A stretch of DNA of 64,000 nucleotides from Falsiroseomonas sp050563535. GTDB lineage: Bacteria; Pseudomonadota; Alphaproteobacteria; Acetobacterales; Acetobacteraceae. Below are positions 50,942-59,200 of the stretch, in pieces (within the stretch, counting starts at the first letter, position 1; every line of letters begins with the position of its first letter). Under the pieces are notes generated by a model. That model was not told the origin of the DNA. It searched no databases and worked only from the letters and a program-made list of their open reading frames with translations. Both the position numbers and the translations under genes were made by a program. The stretch is from positions 1 through 64,000 of the forward strand of contig NZ_JBNXUO010000020.1 of NCBI RefSeq assembly GCF_050563535.1, in the 5' to 3' direction.

Positions 50942-52111
50942 CTACTCGCCCGCCGCCACGGCCGCCACGCGGCGGTCGTCATTCGCGGCCTCGGGCGGGA
51001 CCACCTTCTGGATGCGCTCGAAGGTCGCCAGCGCCTGCCCGACCACCTGGTCCATGTTGTAGTAGCGGTAGGTCGCAAGCCGCCCGACGAACCAGGTGTC
51101 GCGCTCGGCATCGGCCAGCGCCTCGTATTTCTTGTAGAGCGCGGCGTTCTCCGGGCGGGGGATCGGGTAGTAGGGGTCGCCCTCCGCGCTCGGGAATTCG
51201 TAGGTCACGCTGGTCTTCGGATGCACCTGCCCGGTCATCCACTTGTATTCCGACACGCGGGTGAAGGGCGTGCCCTCGGCCGGGTGGTTCACCGTGCCGG
51301 TGGGCAGCGCCCATTCGCGGTCCAGCGTCTCGTGCCGGAAGGTCAGGCTGCGATAGGGCAGCTTGCCGTGGCGGAAGCCGAAATACTCGTCCACCGGCCC
51401 CGTCCAGACCAGCCGGCGGAAGCTGAAGCGCCGGCGCGCCTCGGCGAAGTCCATCCCGGTGCGGACGGTGATGTTCGGATGGTCCAGGATCTTCCGGAAC
51501 ATCGCCGTGTAGCCGTCGCGCGGCATGTACTGGAAGCGGTCGGTGAAGTAGCGGTCGTCGCGGTTGGTCCGCGTCGGCACGCGGGCCGTCACGCTCTTGT
51601 CCAGCTCGCTGGGGTCGAGCGCCCATTGCTTGCGGGTGTAGCCGCGGAAGAACAGCTCGTAGAGCTCGCGCCCCACCTTGCCGACCACCACGTCCTCGCT
51701 GGTGCGGACCTGCTCCACCTTCTCGGCGCGTGCCTCCATCCAGCCCTCGACCTCCGCCTCGGTCAGGTTCAGGCCGTAGAGCCTGTTGATGGTGTCGAGG
51801 TTGATCGGCATCGGCACCAGCGTGTCCTCGCCGGTGGTCGGGCTCCTCACCTGCGCCAGCACGCGGTGCTCATAGGGGCGCCATTCGGTGAACTTCGACA
51901 GGTGGGCGAAGATCTGCTCGCTGTTGGTGTGGAAGATGTGCGGGCCGTAGCGGTGGATCAGCACACCCGCATCGTCCGGGTGGTCATAGGCGTTGCCACC
52001 GATATGGTCGCGCCGGTCGATCACCAGCACCTTCTCGTTGCGCACGGAGGCCAGACGCTCCGCCAGGATCGAGCCCGCGAAGCCCGCACCCACGATCAAC
52101 CAGTCAAACAT
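50942..52111 (-). CDS. glf: UDP-galactopyranose mutase
   Basis: This 389-residue FAD flavoenzyme converts UDP-galactopyranose to UDP-galactofuranose for surface glycans. It shows VGAGFAGSILAERLA with EKVLVIDRRDHIGGNAYD, RYGPHIFHTN, and the GLF C-terminal YPIPRPENAALYKKYEALA. ATG 52111 starts inside the end of the glycosyltransferase gene (8-bp overlap), so the two make an operon, presumably Galf-containing glycan synthesis. Confidence 0.94.
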   Translation of the reverse strand: MFDWLIVGAGFAGSILAERLASVRNEKVLVIDRRDHIGGNAYDHPDDAGVLIHRYGPHIFHTNSEQIFAHLSKFTEWRPYEHRVLAQVRSPTTGEDTLVPMPINLDTINRLYGLNLTEAEVEGWMEARAEKVEQVRTSEDVVVGKVGRELYELFFRGYTRKQWALDPSELDKSVTARVPTRTNRDDRYFTDRFQYMPRDGYTAMFRKILDHPNITVRTGMDFAEARRRFSFRRLVWTGPVDEYFGFRHGKLPYRSLTFRHETLDREWALPTGTVNHPAEGTPFTRVSEYKWMTGQVHPKTSVTYEFPSAEGDPYYPIPRPENAALYKKYEALADAERDTWFVGRLATYRYYNMDQVVGQALATFERIQKVVPPEAANDDRRVAAVAAGE

Positions 52112-53312
52112 GGTTCGCCCCCGCCACACGCGCCACCACCGCCGCGGACGCACCTGCGCCCGCGGATCCCTGCACCCTGCCCTTCGCCTCGCGGATCAGG
52201 GACGCCATCCTGTCCCAGGTGCGGTCCCAGGAACCGGAGGCGAGCCGCGCATCGACGCGCGCCAGCCATTCGCCACGCGGGCGGCGCAGCAGCAGCTCGG
52301 CCTTCTCCGCCATCTCCCGCGCATCCTGCGCGATCTCGACCAGGCCGGGATCGCCATAGTCGCGCACCACGTCGGTGACGGCGGTGGAGACCACCGGCAG
52401 CCCGGCCGCCAGGAATTCCGGCGTCTTGGTCGGGCTGATGAAGCGCGTGCTCTCGTTGATGGCGAAGGGCATGAAGCCCAGGTCCCAATGCGCCAGATGC
52501 GCCGGCAGGTCCTTGTAGTCGCGCCCGCCAAGCCAGTGGATGTTCGCCGTGCGCGGCAGCATGGCGGGGTCGATCTTCACCACCGGCCCGATCATCACCA
52601 GCGACCAGTCCGGGCGCAGCGCGGCCAGCTGCGCCACGAGGTCGATGTCCATCCGCTCATCCACCACGCCGAAGAAGCCGAGCCGCGGGCGGGGGATGTC
52701 GCGCATCGCCTCCGGCTCGGGCAGGGCCTGCCGCGCCCGGCCGAAATGCGCCGCGTCGATCGAGGAGGGGAAGCAGTGCACGGCGCGGTGCCTGCCCCGC
52801 TTCGCCTCGTAGAGGCTGCGCCCGCCGGTGAAGACCAGGTCGGCGCGGGCCAGCAGGCGGCGCTCCATCTCCAGCATCGCGGGCGGGGCGCCCCGGAAGG
52901 CCGACAATTCGTCCATGCAGTCATAGACGGTGACGTCGGCCTGCACCTGTCCGGCCAGCCCCATGAACATCGGCGAGTAGAACCACAGCACCAGCCGTCG
53001 CCCCGCGCGGGGCGCGAGCAGCGTCTCGAGCAGGGCGCGCTGCGAGGCGATGGACATCTCGGGCGACAGGCCCGCCGGCAGCACCGGCCGCACCACCGTC
53101 ACGCCGCCCGGCCGCGCCATGGTCTCAAGCCGCGGGGTCGCGCCCGGCTCCTCCACCGGCTCCTCGAAGAAGATCACCTCGTGCTCCGCCGCGGCACGCG
53201 TCATCAGGTGCTGCGGGCGCTGGAAGACGAAGTCCCAGCGCAGATGCGACAGGCAAAGCAGCACAGGCCGGCTGTCGGCATTGCGGCCTGGACAAGGCGG
53301 AGCCTCGTTCAT
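52104..53312 (-). CDS. Glycosyltransferase (GT-B, family 1-like)
   Basis: This 402-residue protein has an N-terminal HLRWDFVFQRPQHLMTR motif and a C-terminal part with NIHWLGGRDYKDLPAHLAHWDLGFMPF and PTKTPEFLAAGLPVVSTAVTD, the donor-binding region typical of GT4-like enzymes. The gene pair with glf suggests use of UDP-Galf or an associated sugar (inference). Confidence 0.88.
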   Translation of the reverse strand: MNEAPPCPGRNADSRPVLLCLSHLRWDFVFQRPQHLMTRAAAEHEVIFFEEPVEEPGATPRLETMARPGGVTVVRPVLPAGLSPEMSIASQRALLETLLAPRAGRRLVLWFYSPMFMGLAGQVQADVTVYDCMDELSAFRGAPPAMLEMERRLLARADLVFTGGRSLYEAKRGRHRAVHCFPSSIDAAHFGRARQALPEPEAMRDIPRPRLGFFGVVDERMDIDLVAQLAALRPDWSLVMIGPVVKIDPAMLPRTANIHWLGGRDYKDLPAHLAHWDLGFMPFAINESTRFISPTKTPEFLAAGLPVVSTAVTDVVRDYGDPGLVEIAQDAREMAEKAELLLRRPRGEWLARVDARLASGSWDRTWDRMASLIREAKGRVQGSAGAGASAAVVARVAGANHV

Positions 53313-53587
53313 TTTCGTCTCCCATGGTCAGGTGGGCCGGCGGCGGGGCATGCAACAAGGCTGTTGCGCGGCCGAACGGACCGCTGCCCCCGGATCGCCT
53401 GGACGTCCTGGATGCCGTCTCAACGCCGGTTGCTGCACTGCGGTTCCGGCCCGTGGCCGTGGCGCCGGGACCGTCGCGGGACCGCACCGGCCCGGCCGCG
53501 CATCGCGTGAAAAAGCCCCCACCCGTCCCACCGCACCCTGCCGTCCCGCGTTGCGGCACCTTCGAGAACAGCAGGAAGGCCGGACCC
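53313..53587. other. Divergent intergenic region between the glycosyltransferase and KGG genes
   Basis: 275 bp without a credible gene. An open frame runs from 53324 into the KGG gene but is not supported by family or ribosome-binding site. It should hold promoters for both flanking genes. A GTGAAAAAGCCCCC stretch near 53508 is the only AT-rich spot. Confidence 0.4.
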
Positions 53588-53992
53588 ATGACGGACAAGG
53601 AGGATGACGGCGCGGCCCGCCCGGCACGCCCCAATCCCGGCAACTTCGCCCATGACCCGGCCCGCGCGGCCGCCGCGGGACGCCGCGGTGGCCTGGCCCA
53701 GGGCCGCGCGAGCAACCCCGCCAACTTCGCCAATGCGCGCGACAAGGCGGCCGAGGCCGGGCGGCGTGGCGGCCAGGCCCAGGGCCGTGCGAGCAACCCC
53801 GCCAACTTCGCCAATGACCGGGAGAAGGCGGTGGAGGCCGGGCGCCGCGGCGGGAAGCTCAGCCAGGGCGGCGGCGGCGCGGCGGCGAACCCCGGCAACT
53901 TCGCCAATGACCGGGAGAAGGCGGTGGAGGCCGGGCGCCGCGGCGGCCGGGCGCGCCTGCGCGGCACGGGCGCCGAGACCCCGGGGCAGTAG
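53588..53992 (+). CDS. KGG/GsiB-type stress-repeat protein
   Basis: This 134-residue hydrophilic protein consists of four copies of a module around NP(A/G)NFANDREKAVEAGRRGG. The G-R-R-G-G ends match the KGG (stress-induced) repeat of GsiB-like general stress proteins, with RGG in place of KGG. Such proteins are disordered and linked to desiccation or osmotic stress. AGGAAGG lies eight bases before ATG 53588. The DNA of the last two modules is almost identical, indicating recent repeat copying. Confidence 0.83.
   Translation: MTDKEDDGAARPARPNPGNFAHDPARAAAAGRRGGLAQGRASNPANFANARDKAAEAGRRGGQAQGRASNPANFANDREKAVEAGRRGGKLSQGGGGAAANPGNFANDREKAVEAGRRGGRARLRGTGAETPGQ
53803..53946. repeat. 51-bp exact direct repeat within the KGG gene
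   Basis: Bases 53803-53853 and 53896-53946 are identical over 51 bp, 93 bp apart, and encode the same NFANDREKAVEAGRRGG module. This is a recent tandem-type duplication or gene-conversion tract. Confidence 0.85.
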
Positions 53993-54272
53993 CCCTCGAG
54001 ACCGGCGTTGCCCTGACTGTCGTCAGGTCAATGCCGGTCCAGTCCCCTTTGACCCGGCGATTCATACTGACCGGCGTGAATGCTGACACATTCACGCCCC
54101 TCAGACGCCGGGCGGGCCGCATCCGCGGCCCTTGGCTTCGCCGCAGATGCGGCGGCCGCCATCCGGCGGCTCGGCGGGCTTCGCCCGCCGCCATCGGATC
54201 ACCTTCAACGCCGGCCGGTATCACGCCCTGCGTATGCCCGCCTGCGGCGTGCACACTGGGGACGATCGCGAG
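53993..54272. repeat. Array of five stem-loops in the KGG-nth gap
   Basis: 280 bp hold no credible gene but five strong inverted repeats: 54000-54039 (18-bp stem, one mismatch and one G-U wobble, TGTC loop), 54073-54098 (10 bp perfect, CTGACA loop), 54114-54131 and 54155-54170 (ATCC loops, the complement of the GGAT palindromes at 41.9 kb), and 54172-54190 (8 bp, TTC loop). The first could terminate the KGG transcript. The rest are REP-like or part of a structured RNA. Confidence 0.7.
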
Positions 54273-54977
54273 CTAGCCCGGCGGCGCCAGCACCTTCGCC
54301 GAAAAGTTGCAATGCGCCAGCGCCGGGCAACGCCAGCATTCCGGCGCACGGGCCTTGCAGACATAGCGCCCGTGCAGGATCAGCCAGTGGTGGGCGTCGC
54401 GCAGAAGGTCCTTCGGGATCTTCCGCACCAGCCCGTCCTCCACCTCCCGCGGGGTCTTGCCGGGCGCCAGGCCGGTGCGGTTGCCGAGGCGGAAGATGTG
54501 GGTGTCCACCGCCATCGTGCTCTCGCCGAAGGCGACGTTCAGCACGACATTGGCCGTCTTGCGCCCGACGCCCGGCAGCGCCTCCAGCGCCTCGCGGTCA
54601 TCCGGGACGGCGCCGCCATGCCGCTCGACCAGCAGCCGCGCGAGGGCGGCGACGTTGCGCGCCTTGCCCTGCCACAGCCCGATGCTGCGGATATGCGGCC
54701 CGATCCCCGCCTCGCCGAGGGCGGCCATCGCGGCCGGCGTCGGCGCGGCAGCGAACAGCGCCGGGGTCGCCTTGTTCACCGCCGCATCGGTGGTCTGGGC
54801 GGACAGCACGACCGCGACCAGCAGGGTGAAGGGGTCGTGGAAGCGCAGCTCCGTCTCGGGCGAGGGGTTGGCCGCGGCGAGGGCGCGGATGAACCGTTCC
54901 GCCTGGGCCGCCGGCATGGTCCTGGCGCGGGTCGGGGTCTTGCTGCGACTTGTGCGGGGCGGGGCGTCGTCGGGCAT
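54273..54977 (-). CDS. nth: Endonuclease III (DNA glycosylase/AP lyase)
   Basis: This 234-residue base-excision repair enzyme has VLSAQTTDAAVNK, the helix-hairpin-helix LPGVGRKTANVVLNVAFG with the catalytic Lys, the catalytic Asp in VDTHIFRLGNR, and the 4Fe-4S loop CKARAPECWRCPALAHC (C-x6-C-x2-C-x5-C). ATG 54977 gives a Thr/Arg-rich leader of about 20 residues; ATG 54917 would give a shorter protein starting MPAAQAE. DUF2244 is divergent next to it, a frequent alphaproteobacterial pairing. Confidence 0.95.
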   Translation of the reverse strand: MPDDAPPRTSRSKTPTRARTMPAAQAERFIRALAAANPSPETELRFHDPFTLLVAVVLSAQTTDAAVNKATPALFAAAPTPAAMAALGEAGIGPHIRSIGLWQGKARNVAALARLLVERHGGAVPDDREALEALPGVGRKTANVVLNVAFGESTMAVDTHIFRLGNRTGLAPGKTPREVEDGLVRKIPKDLLRDAHHWLILHGRYVCKARAPECWRCPALAHCNFSAKVLAPPG

Positions 54978-55012
54978 GGTGGTCCGGTCGAAGTACCCCA
55001 TACTGGTAGGCC

Positions 55013-55531
55013 ATGCCATCCTCGCCCAGCCCCGCCGGGCCGATCCTCTTCGAGGCGGTCAGCACGCCACCCCGCAGCCTCTCCGCCACCGGGATGCGGT
55101 GGCTCTGCGGACTTGCCATCCCGGCGGCCTGCGTGCCGGCACTGCTGTTCACCCTGCTCGGCGCCTGGCCGGTGCTGCCGATCCTGGGGGCGGAGCTTGC
55201 CCTGGTGCTCGGGCTCGTGGCGCTTCACCGGCGCTGGACCGCGGCGCAGGTGGAGGTGGTGGTGCTGACGCCGGACCGGCTGCGCGTGCTGGCCGCGGAT
55301 GGCCGCGGCGGCCGGCAGGAGGTGGCGCTCGACCCCTACTGGGCGCGGCTCGAATTGCGGGAACGGCCCGGCGCGGTGCCGGCGCTCCGCCTCGCCGCGC
55401 GGGGGCGGAGCGTGGAGGTGGGGCGCTTCCTTTCCGAGGCCGAGAAGCGGGACCTCGCGGCGGCGCTGGAGGAGGCGCTGCGGCGCTACAGGTCGCCGGT
55501 CTTCGACAACCCGCAGTTGCGGGACGGCTGA
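55013..55531 (+). CDS. DUF2244 domain membrane protein
   Basis: This 172-residue protein has two adjacent hydrophobic helices (about residues 30-70) followed by a soluble strand-rich region with VVVLTPDRLRVLAADGRG and FDNPQLRDG. This fits DUF2244, of unknown function. The start is 35 bp from the divergent nth start. A CATACT hexamer just before the start at 54999-55004 may be its -10 box. Confidence 0.8.
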   Translation: MPSSPSPAGPILFEAVSTPPRSLSATGMRWLCGLAIPAACVPALLFTLLGAWPVLPILGAELALVLGLVALHRRWTAAQVEVVVLTPDRLRVLAADGRGGRQEVALDPYWARLELRERPGAVPALRLAARGRSVEVGRFLSEAEKRDLAAALEEALRRYRSPVFDNPQLRDG

Positions 55532-55555
55532 CCGGCCCGGGCCGGGTTGCCGCGG

Positions 55556-55999
55556 CTATTCGGTCGGGGCGAGGCTCTTGATGAGGTCGAAGACCCGCTT
55601 CCGCACCGAAGGATCGGTGATGCGGTAGTAGGCGCGCACCAGTTCCAGCGTCTCACGCCGGTGGAGCGTGTCGTCCTCGAATCCGTCCTGGGCTTCCTGG
55701 AAGCCGCCAAAGCGACGGCCCTGGTGGCCGCCCATCTCGGGCGGCATGTCGTCGAAGAAGAACCCGATCGGCACATCGAGCACGCGCGAGAGGTCGAACA
55801 GCCGGCTCGCGCCGATGCGGTTCACGCCGCGTTCGTATTTCTGCACCTGCTGGAACGTCAGGCCGAGCGCCTCGCCCAGCTTTTCCTGGCTCATGCCGAG
55901 CAGGGTGCGGCGCAGGCGTACTCGACTGCCGACATGCACGTCGATCGGGCTGGGGCGATGCTCGCGCTCCCCCCGTTCGACGACTTCGTCGCTCGCCAT
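55556..55999 (-). CDS. XRE-family helix-turn-helix regulator
   Basis: This 147-residue regulator has the helix-turn-helix LRRTLLGMSQEKLGEALGL followed by TFQQVQKYERGVNRIGASRLFDLSRVL, and a C-terminal ligand- or dimer-type region (FFFDDMPPEMGG). This is a highly conserved alphaproteobacterial regulator type, usually beside lnt and metK. Its own start is 196 bp from the lnt stop, with a -35-like TTGACA and a palindrome in the gap, so autoregulation is plausible. Confidence 0.9.
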   Translation of the reverse strand: MASDEVVERGEREHRPSPIDVHVGSRVRLRRTLLGMSQEKLGEALGLTFQQVQKYERGVNRIGASRLFDLSRVLDVPIGFFFDDMPPEMGGHQGRRFGGFQEAQDGFEDDTLHRRETLELVRAYYRITDPSVRKRVFDLIKSLAPTE

Positions 56000-56114
56000 G
56001 GACACTCTCCGGACTCCGATCCGCGAACCCGCCTTCCCCGTCCCAATCCCGGGCGGCCGTCCTGGCCCGGGCAGGGTCATGTCGGCCGCTCTGCGGCGTC
56101 CGACCCGGGGCAAG

Positions 56115-56161
56115 GGGTAGTCCGATCGCTACGGTTTGTCAACTCTTTTGAGAAATCTCAA
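56115..56161 (-). promoter_or_regulatory. Putative promoter and operator for the XRE regulator
   Basis: On the - strand a perfect TTGACA (-35, 56137-56142) is followed after 16 bp by CTACCC (56115-56120), a possible weak -10. Just upstream lies the 14-bp inverted repeat TTGAGA-AA-TCTCAA (56148-56161), in an unusually AT-rich stretch. The repeat could be a binding site for the regulator itself. Confidence 0.5.
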
Positions 56162-56195
56162 TAAAGCTCTCTACCCGGGGCCCATGACCGCCCGG

Positions 56196-57776
56196 TCAGA
56201 CGGCGCGGCCCGTCCGGCCCGGCTTCGCGCGACGCGTGCCCAGCCATGCCGCGGCCGACACCAGCACGAGCAGCGCGACCGGGATGATTAGACCGAGGCG
56301 TGCGACGGGCGTCGGCGCGCCCGCCTGCGGCAGGGGGGCGAGCACGATGCCCGTCTCGGCCAGGCCCATGCGCGACACCTCCCGCCCGCGGGCGTCGAAC
56401 ACGGCGGAGATCCCGGTCTGCGCCGCGCGGGCAAGCGGCAGGCCTTCCTCCACCGCCCGCAGCCGCGCCGCGGCCAGGTGCTGGTGCGGGCCGGCGGAGA
56501 CGCCGAACCAGGCGTCGTTGGTGATGTTGACCAGGAAGCCCGGCCGGTCCGCCGGGGTCACGGCACCGGGAAAGATCACCTCGTAGCAGATGAGCGGGGA
56601 GAAGCCCGGCAGGCCCGGCAGGACCATGTTGCGCGGCCCCGGCCCGGCCTCGAAGTCGATCGCGCTATGCACCAGGCGGAGCGGCAGCAGGCCGCGCAGC
56701 GGCATGTATTCGCCGAAGGGCACCAGATGCGCCTTGTCGTAGGTGTCGAGCACCGCCCCCTGCGCGTCGAGCGCGACGAGGCTGTTCCACACCCGGCTGG
56801 CGCGGCCATCGGCGCCGAACTGCGCGCGGACGGCGCCGGCCAGCAGCAGGCCGCCGGGGGGCAGGGGCCCGGTCGCCAGGCGCGCCGCCTCGGGGTCGTT
56901 GGCGAGCAGGAAGGGACTTGCCGTCTCCGGCCAGATCACCACCGGGCGGCTCGCCGGCGCTTCCTCGGCGGCCAAGCGGATGCCGTCGGCGCTGAGGTCG
57001 ATGTAGCGGCGGAAGATCGGCAGGCGCGTGTCCTCGCGCCACTTCGCCTCCTGCGCCACGTTGCCCTGCACGAGGATGAGGGCGACCGCGTGCGGCTCCG
57101 GCTCGGCGGGCCAGAGCCGCGCGAGGCCGAACAGCGCGAAGCCCGCCAGCGCCGCGCCCCCGCCGATCCAGCCGCGCCGGCCGAGAAGGGGCGAGAGGGC
57201 GAGCAGCACGGTGACGAGCCCCATCCCGTGCACGCCGATCCAGGCGGCGGACTGCACGGGCAGGCCGCCGAAGGCCCAGACGGTGCCGAGCAGGTTCCAG
57301 GGGAAGCCGGTGAAGACCACGCCGCGCAGCATCTCGGCCGCCATCCAGGCGGCGGCGAAGGCCAGCAGCCGCGGCCAGCCCGGCGCGGCCGCGCGCGCCG
57401 CCAGCGCCGGGGCGATGGTGAAGGCGCCGAGCGGCAGCGCCAGCGCCGGCACCGCGACCGGCACAAGCCACCAGAAGCGGTCGACCTCCGTCAGGATGGC
57501 GTTGGTCAGCCAGTGCAGGCCCGCGACATGGAAGCCCCAGCCCCAGGCCAGCCCGATCCATGCGGCGCGGCGCGCGGTCGGCGCCGCGGTCGCCATCACG
57601 AACAGGCCGGGCAGGGCCAGCAGCAGCACCGGCACGAGATGCAACGGCGGCAGCGCCAGCGCGGCCGCCGCCCCCAGCCCGAAGGCCGTGGCCAGCGCCC
57701 GCCAGAAGCCGGGCCCATCCAGCCGCCGCGTCAGCGCGGCGCGCCAGCGGGACGGGTCGAGCGCGCGCCGGATCAC
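56196..57776 (-). CDS. lnt: Apolipoprotein N-acyltransferase
   Basis: This 526-residue inner-membrane enzyme adds the third acyl chain to lipoproteins. It has about six N-terminal hydrophobic helices and a C-terminal nitrilase domain with the catalytic triad regions VVIWPETASPF (Glu), YDKAHLVPFGEY (Lys) and FSPLICYEVIFP (Cys). A GTG at 57776 is the best start; no ATG precedes the first helix. It is read in the direction of the XRE gene and follows secB by 26 bp. Confidence 0.94.
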   Translation of the reverse strand: MIRRALDPSRWRAALTRRLDGPGFWRALATAFGLGAAAALALPPLHLVPVLLLALPGLFVMATAAPTARRAAWIGLAWGWGFHVAGLHWLTNAILTEVDRFWWLVPVAVPALALPLGAFTIAPALAARAAAPGWPRLLAFAAAWMAAEMLRGVVFTGFPWNLLGTVWAFGGLPVQSAAWIGVHGMGLVTVLLALSPLLGRRGWIGGGAALAGFALFGLARLWPAEPEPHAVALILVQGNVAQEAKWREDTRLPIFRRYIDLSADGIRLAAEEAPASRPVVIWPETASPFLLANDPEAARLATGPLPPGGLLLAGAVRAQFGADGRASRVWNSLVALDAQGAVLDTYDKAHLVPFGEYMPLRGLLPLRLVHSAIDFEAGPGPRNMVLPGLPGFSPLICYEVIFPGAVTPADRPGFLVNITNDAWFGVSAGPHQHLAAARLRAVEEGLPLARAAQTGISAVFDARGREVSRMGLAETGIVLAPLPQAGAPTPVARLGLIIPVALLVLVSAAAWLGTRRAKPGRTGRAV

Positions 57777-57802
57777 GCCGCTGTCATGGCCGGGTGGCCG
57801 CC

Positions 57803-58291
57803 TCAGGCCGTCCCGACCGGCTGCGCGCCCGGGCCGCGGCGGGACTGCCACAGCGCGACGAAGTCGATCGGCGCGAGCAGCACGGGCGGGAAGCCGCCGT
57901 CGCGCGTCACGTCGGCCAGGATGTTGCGCGCGAAGGGGAACAGCAGCCGCGGGCATTCGACCAGCAGGACGGGCTCGAGGTGTTCCTGCGGCACGTTGAT
58001 GGTGAAGACGCCGCAATAGGAGAGTTCGGCGATGAAGCAGGCGGTGGCGCCCACCTTCGCATCGGCGCGGATCTGCAGCGCGACCTCGTAGACATTCGGC
58101 CCGCCTTCGACCGGGCGCGCCTGCACGTCGAGCGACAGGTCGACGCGCGGCTGTTCCTTGAGCTGGACGAAGATCTCCGGCGCGCCCGGCACCTCGAAGG
58201 AGAGGTCCTTGGTGTACTGGATGTTCAGTTGCAGCGGCGGCGCGGGCTGCCCGTTCGGGATGGGCGAGGAGGGGGCGGACTGGTCGGACAT
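57803..58291 (-). CDS. secB: Protein-export chaperone SecB
   Basis: This 162-residue chaperone has LNIQYTKDLSFEVPGAPEIF, AELSYCGVFTINVPQEHLEPVLLVECPRLLFPFAR and DGGFPPVLLAPIDFVALW, the classic SecB blocks. It keeps preproteins unfolded for SecA. In most alphaproteobacteria it is divergent to Tim44 and beside dnaQ; here a phosphatase gene and a repeat separate it from Tim44. Confidence 0.96.
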   Translation of the reverse strand: MSDQSAPSSPIPNGQPAPPLQLNIQYTKDLSFEVPGAPEIFVQLKEQPRVDLSLDVQARPVEGGPNVYEVALQIRADAKVGATACFIAELSYCGVFTINVPQEHLEPVLLVECPRLLFPFARNILADVTRDGGFPPVLLAPIDFVALWQSRRGPGAQPVGTA

Positions 58292-58387
58292 GGGGATCCC
58301 GTCGGAGGTCGAGGTGGCGTCGGGCTACCACGCGCCGGCCCCGCGGGCCAGCGGCCGGGGCCGCGCACCACCGGCCAGCCCGGGCCC

Positions 58388-58492
58388 CGGGCCGCAACGC
58401 GGCCCCGCGCGCAGACCGGCCGCACCGACCGGCGCTCCAGCGCGTCGGCGCGCAAGGCAAGCGGGCGGAGGACGCGCCCGCCGCCTGAGGGC
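58388..58492. repeat. Second copy of the smr-XRE repeat block, upstream of secB
   Basis: Two exact words shared with the 41.9-kb locus, GCGGCCCCGCGCGCAG (58399-58414) and AGCGCGTCGGCGCGC (58439-58453), have the same 40-base spacing there. TGAGGGC follows at 58486 in a matching position. Here the GGAT palindrome is replaced by a different 7-bp hairpin GCGGGCG...CGCCCGC. The 205-bp gap holds no gene. Confidence 0.7.
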
Positions 58493-58496
58493 AAGA

Positions 58497-59054
58497 CTAA
58501 TGATGCTTCCAGACCACCTCGGCCGGGGGAGGGGCGGTGGGGTCGCAGGTCAGCCAGGTGCCGTTGGCCACGCTCCGCCCCGTCATCGACAGGATGAACC
58601 CCCAGTGGGAGACGACGACCGTGCGGTCCCAGTCGGGCAGGGACGCCATCTCGCCCCGGAACAGCGCGGCGCGGGCGATGACCTGCTCGGCCGGCTCCTC
58701 CTCGGCGGGCCACCACACCTCCTCCACATGGCGGAACTCCACCCCCGGCCATTCGGCCCGCAGCGCCGTCACCGGGCTGCCGATGTCGCAGGTGAAGGCG
58801 TAGCGTTCCCGCACGGTGGGATTGACCAGCACCGGCAGGCCCAGCCGCCGCGCCAGCGGCGCCGCGGTCTGCAGGGCGCGGCTGTAGGGGGAGGCGATGA
58901 TGCGGGCGATGCCCTGCCCGGCCAGCGCCTCCGCCGCCGCCTCCGCCTGCTGGTGGCCGAGCGGGGTCAGGCGCGGGTCCTTGATGCCGGGGTCGCGTCG
59001 GGTCGCGGTGAAGTGCAGGTTGAACTCGCTCTGGCCATGGCGGAGCAGGAACAT
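58497..59054 (-). CDS. Histidine phosphatase family protein
   Basis: This 185-residue protein of the phosphoglycerate-mutase-like superfamily has the phosphohistidine motif LRHGQSEFN, IIASPYSRALQTA, the acid region VRERYAF and TVVVSHWGFI with the second His. It is a cytosolic phosphatase of unknown substrate. It lies between secB and Tim44. Confidence 0.88.
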   Translation of the reverse strand: MFLLRHGQSEFNLHFTATRRDPGIKDPRLTPLGHQQAEAAAEALAGQGIARIIASPYSRALQTAAPLARRLGLPVLVNPTVRERYAFTCDIGSPVTALRAEWPGVEFRHVEEVWWPAEEEPAEQVIARAALFRGEMASLPDWDRTVVVSHWGFILSMTGRSVANGTWLTCDPTAPPPAEVVWKHH

Positions 59055-59200
59055 CGCGGGGTCGGCCTCGCTGCGTGGTTCGGCTGCGTCCGGATAAGGG
59101 CGGGCGCAACCCGATGTCCATATCCGGCCGCGATACTGCCGCTTCGCCGTTGCGGGGGGGCCGTGCCGGCCCTAAGTGATGGGCGTGTGAGGAGTTATCC

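Noticed and set aside
54031..54276. 81-codon + strand ORF and its - strand counterpart in the KGG-nth gap
   Set aside because: They read across hairpins and repeat DNA, have no ribosome-binding site, and are better explained as intergenic repeats.
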